From: Gemmatimonadota bacterium
GTDB taxonomy: Bacteria > Gemmatimonadota > Gemmatimonadetes > Gemmatimonadales > GWC2-71-9
Direction of reading: 5' to 3'
Assembly: GCA_016880225.1 (NCBI GenBank)
Contig: JAEHDT010000087.1
Span: forward strand, 1 to 14,077
Length of the DNA stretch: 14,077 nt
Part shown: positions 14,030-14,077 of the stretch, piece after piece
Position numbering within the stretch: position 1 is the first letter of the stretch
Layout: every line of letters starts with the position of its first letter
The notes under the pieces: generated by a model
Told to the model about the DNA's origin: nothing
Database searches by the model: none
What the model saw: only the letters and a program-made list of their open reading frames with translations
Position numbers and translations under genes: made by a program

Positions 14030-14077
14030 TTCTTCATCGTCACCGTCGTCCCCTTGCCCGGGGCCGAGGTGACGTCG
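14008..14077 (-). CDS. C-terminal end of an RsbT-like GHKL anti-sigma kinase (5' end outside window)
   Basis: Only about 22 residues are visible, read from the window edge to a TGA at 14010-14008: SAPGKGTTVTMKKWRRAAP preceded by a few residues. The GKGTTV stretch is the G2/ATP-lid end of GHKL ATPase folds, and the following VTMKKW tail is typical of RsbT-type switch kinases and related anti-sigma regulatory factors. Reading the frame upward from the stop gives G- or C-ending codons apart from one AAA, which supports coding. The immediately following RsbX-like phosphatase, overlapping by 22 bases, fits the rsbT-rsbX order of stressosome operons. Too little is visible to exclude a larger histidine-kinase-like protein. 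Confidence 0.68.
   Translation of the reverse strand, partial: DVTSAPGKGTTVTMKKWRRAAP

Noticed and set aside
1..14077. CRISPR arrays, tRNA/rRNA genes, insertion sequences, attachment sites
   Set aside because: No regularly spaced repeats, no tRNA-like TTCGA arm with stem context, no transposase or integrase motifs, and no abrupt change in base composition were seen.

Overview
The window is very GC-rich, gene-dense bacterial DNA. By eye it is around 70% G+C, third codon positions are almost all G or C, intergenic gaps are a few bases to a few tens of bases, and several genes are joined by GTGA/ATGA stop-start overlaps. The gene mix (predicted lipoproteins, an M13 metallopeptidase, a YVTN-type propeller, a Tat-exported amidase, a stressosome-type RsbT/RsbX pair) and a TATATT-type -10 box suggest a Gram-negative, environmental, Gemmatimonadota-like bacterium. 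That placement is an inference; no rRNA, tRNA or marker gene is present to prove it. I see no mobile element, CRISPR array, tRNA or rRNA, and no gene-free stretch longer than about 300 bases.

Layout. Bases 2-217 (+) hold the C-terminal end of an unrecognised protein. A five-gene minus-strand operon follows, read from 5899 down to 186: a PIG3-type quinone oxidoreductase, a YVTN beta-propeller protein, an M13 zinc metallopeptidase, a YdfG-like short-chain dehydrogenase and a DUF4397 lipoprotein. A 49-bp divergent promoter region (5900-5948) separates this operon from a plus-strand pair: tag (3-methyladenine DNA glycosylase I) and an ACS-type MFS transporter, coupled by a GTGA overlap. A Tat-exported amidase-signature hydrolase (9467 down to 7818) converges on the transporter. 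It is divergent from a DDAH/arginine-deiminase-family hydrolase (9546-10430), which is followed by a tiny lipoprotein gene with its own promoter.

The right end (14077 down to 10702) is a compact minus-strand regulatory operon. It comprises the last residues of an RsbT-like GHKL kinase, an RsbX-like PP2C phosphatase with all metal ligands, a sigma-54 activator with intact AAA+ and Fis-type HTH domains but a receiver-like domain lacking the phosphoacceptor Asp, and a TPR-repeat protein. All junctions overlap. This is the most interesting part of the window. It looks like a stressosome or partner-switching input wired to a phosphorylation-independent sigma-54 activator, perhaps through the TPR protein, instead of the usual RsbU/sigma-B type output. 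The linkage is inferred from gene order and from intact or missing catalytic residues; the upstream RsbR/RsbS genes, if any, lie outside the window.
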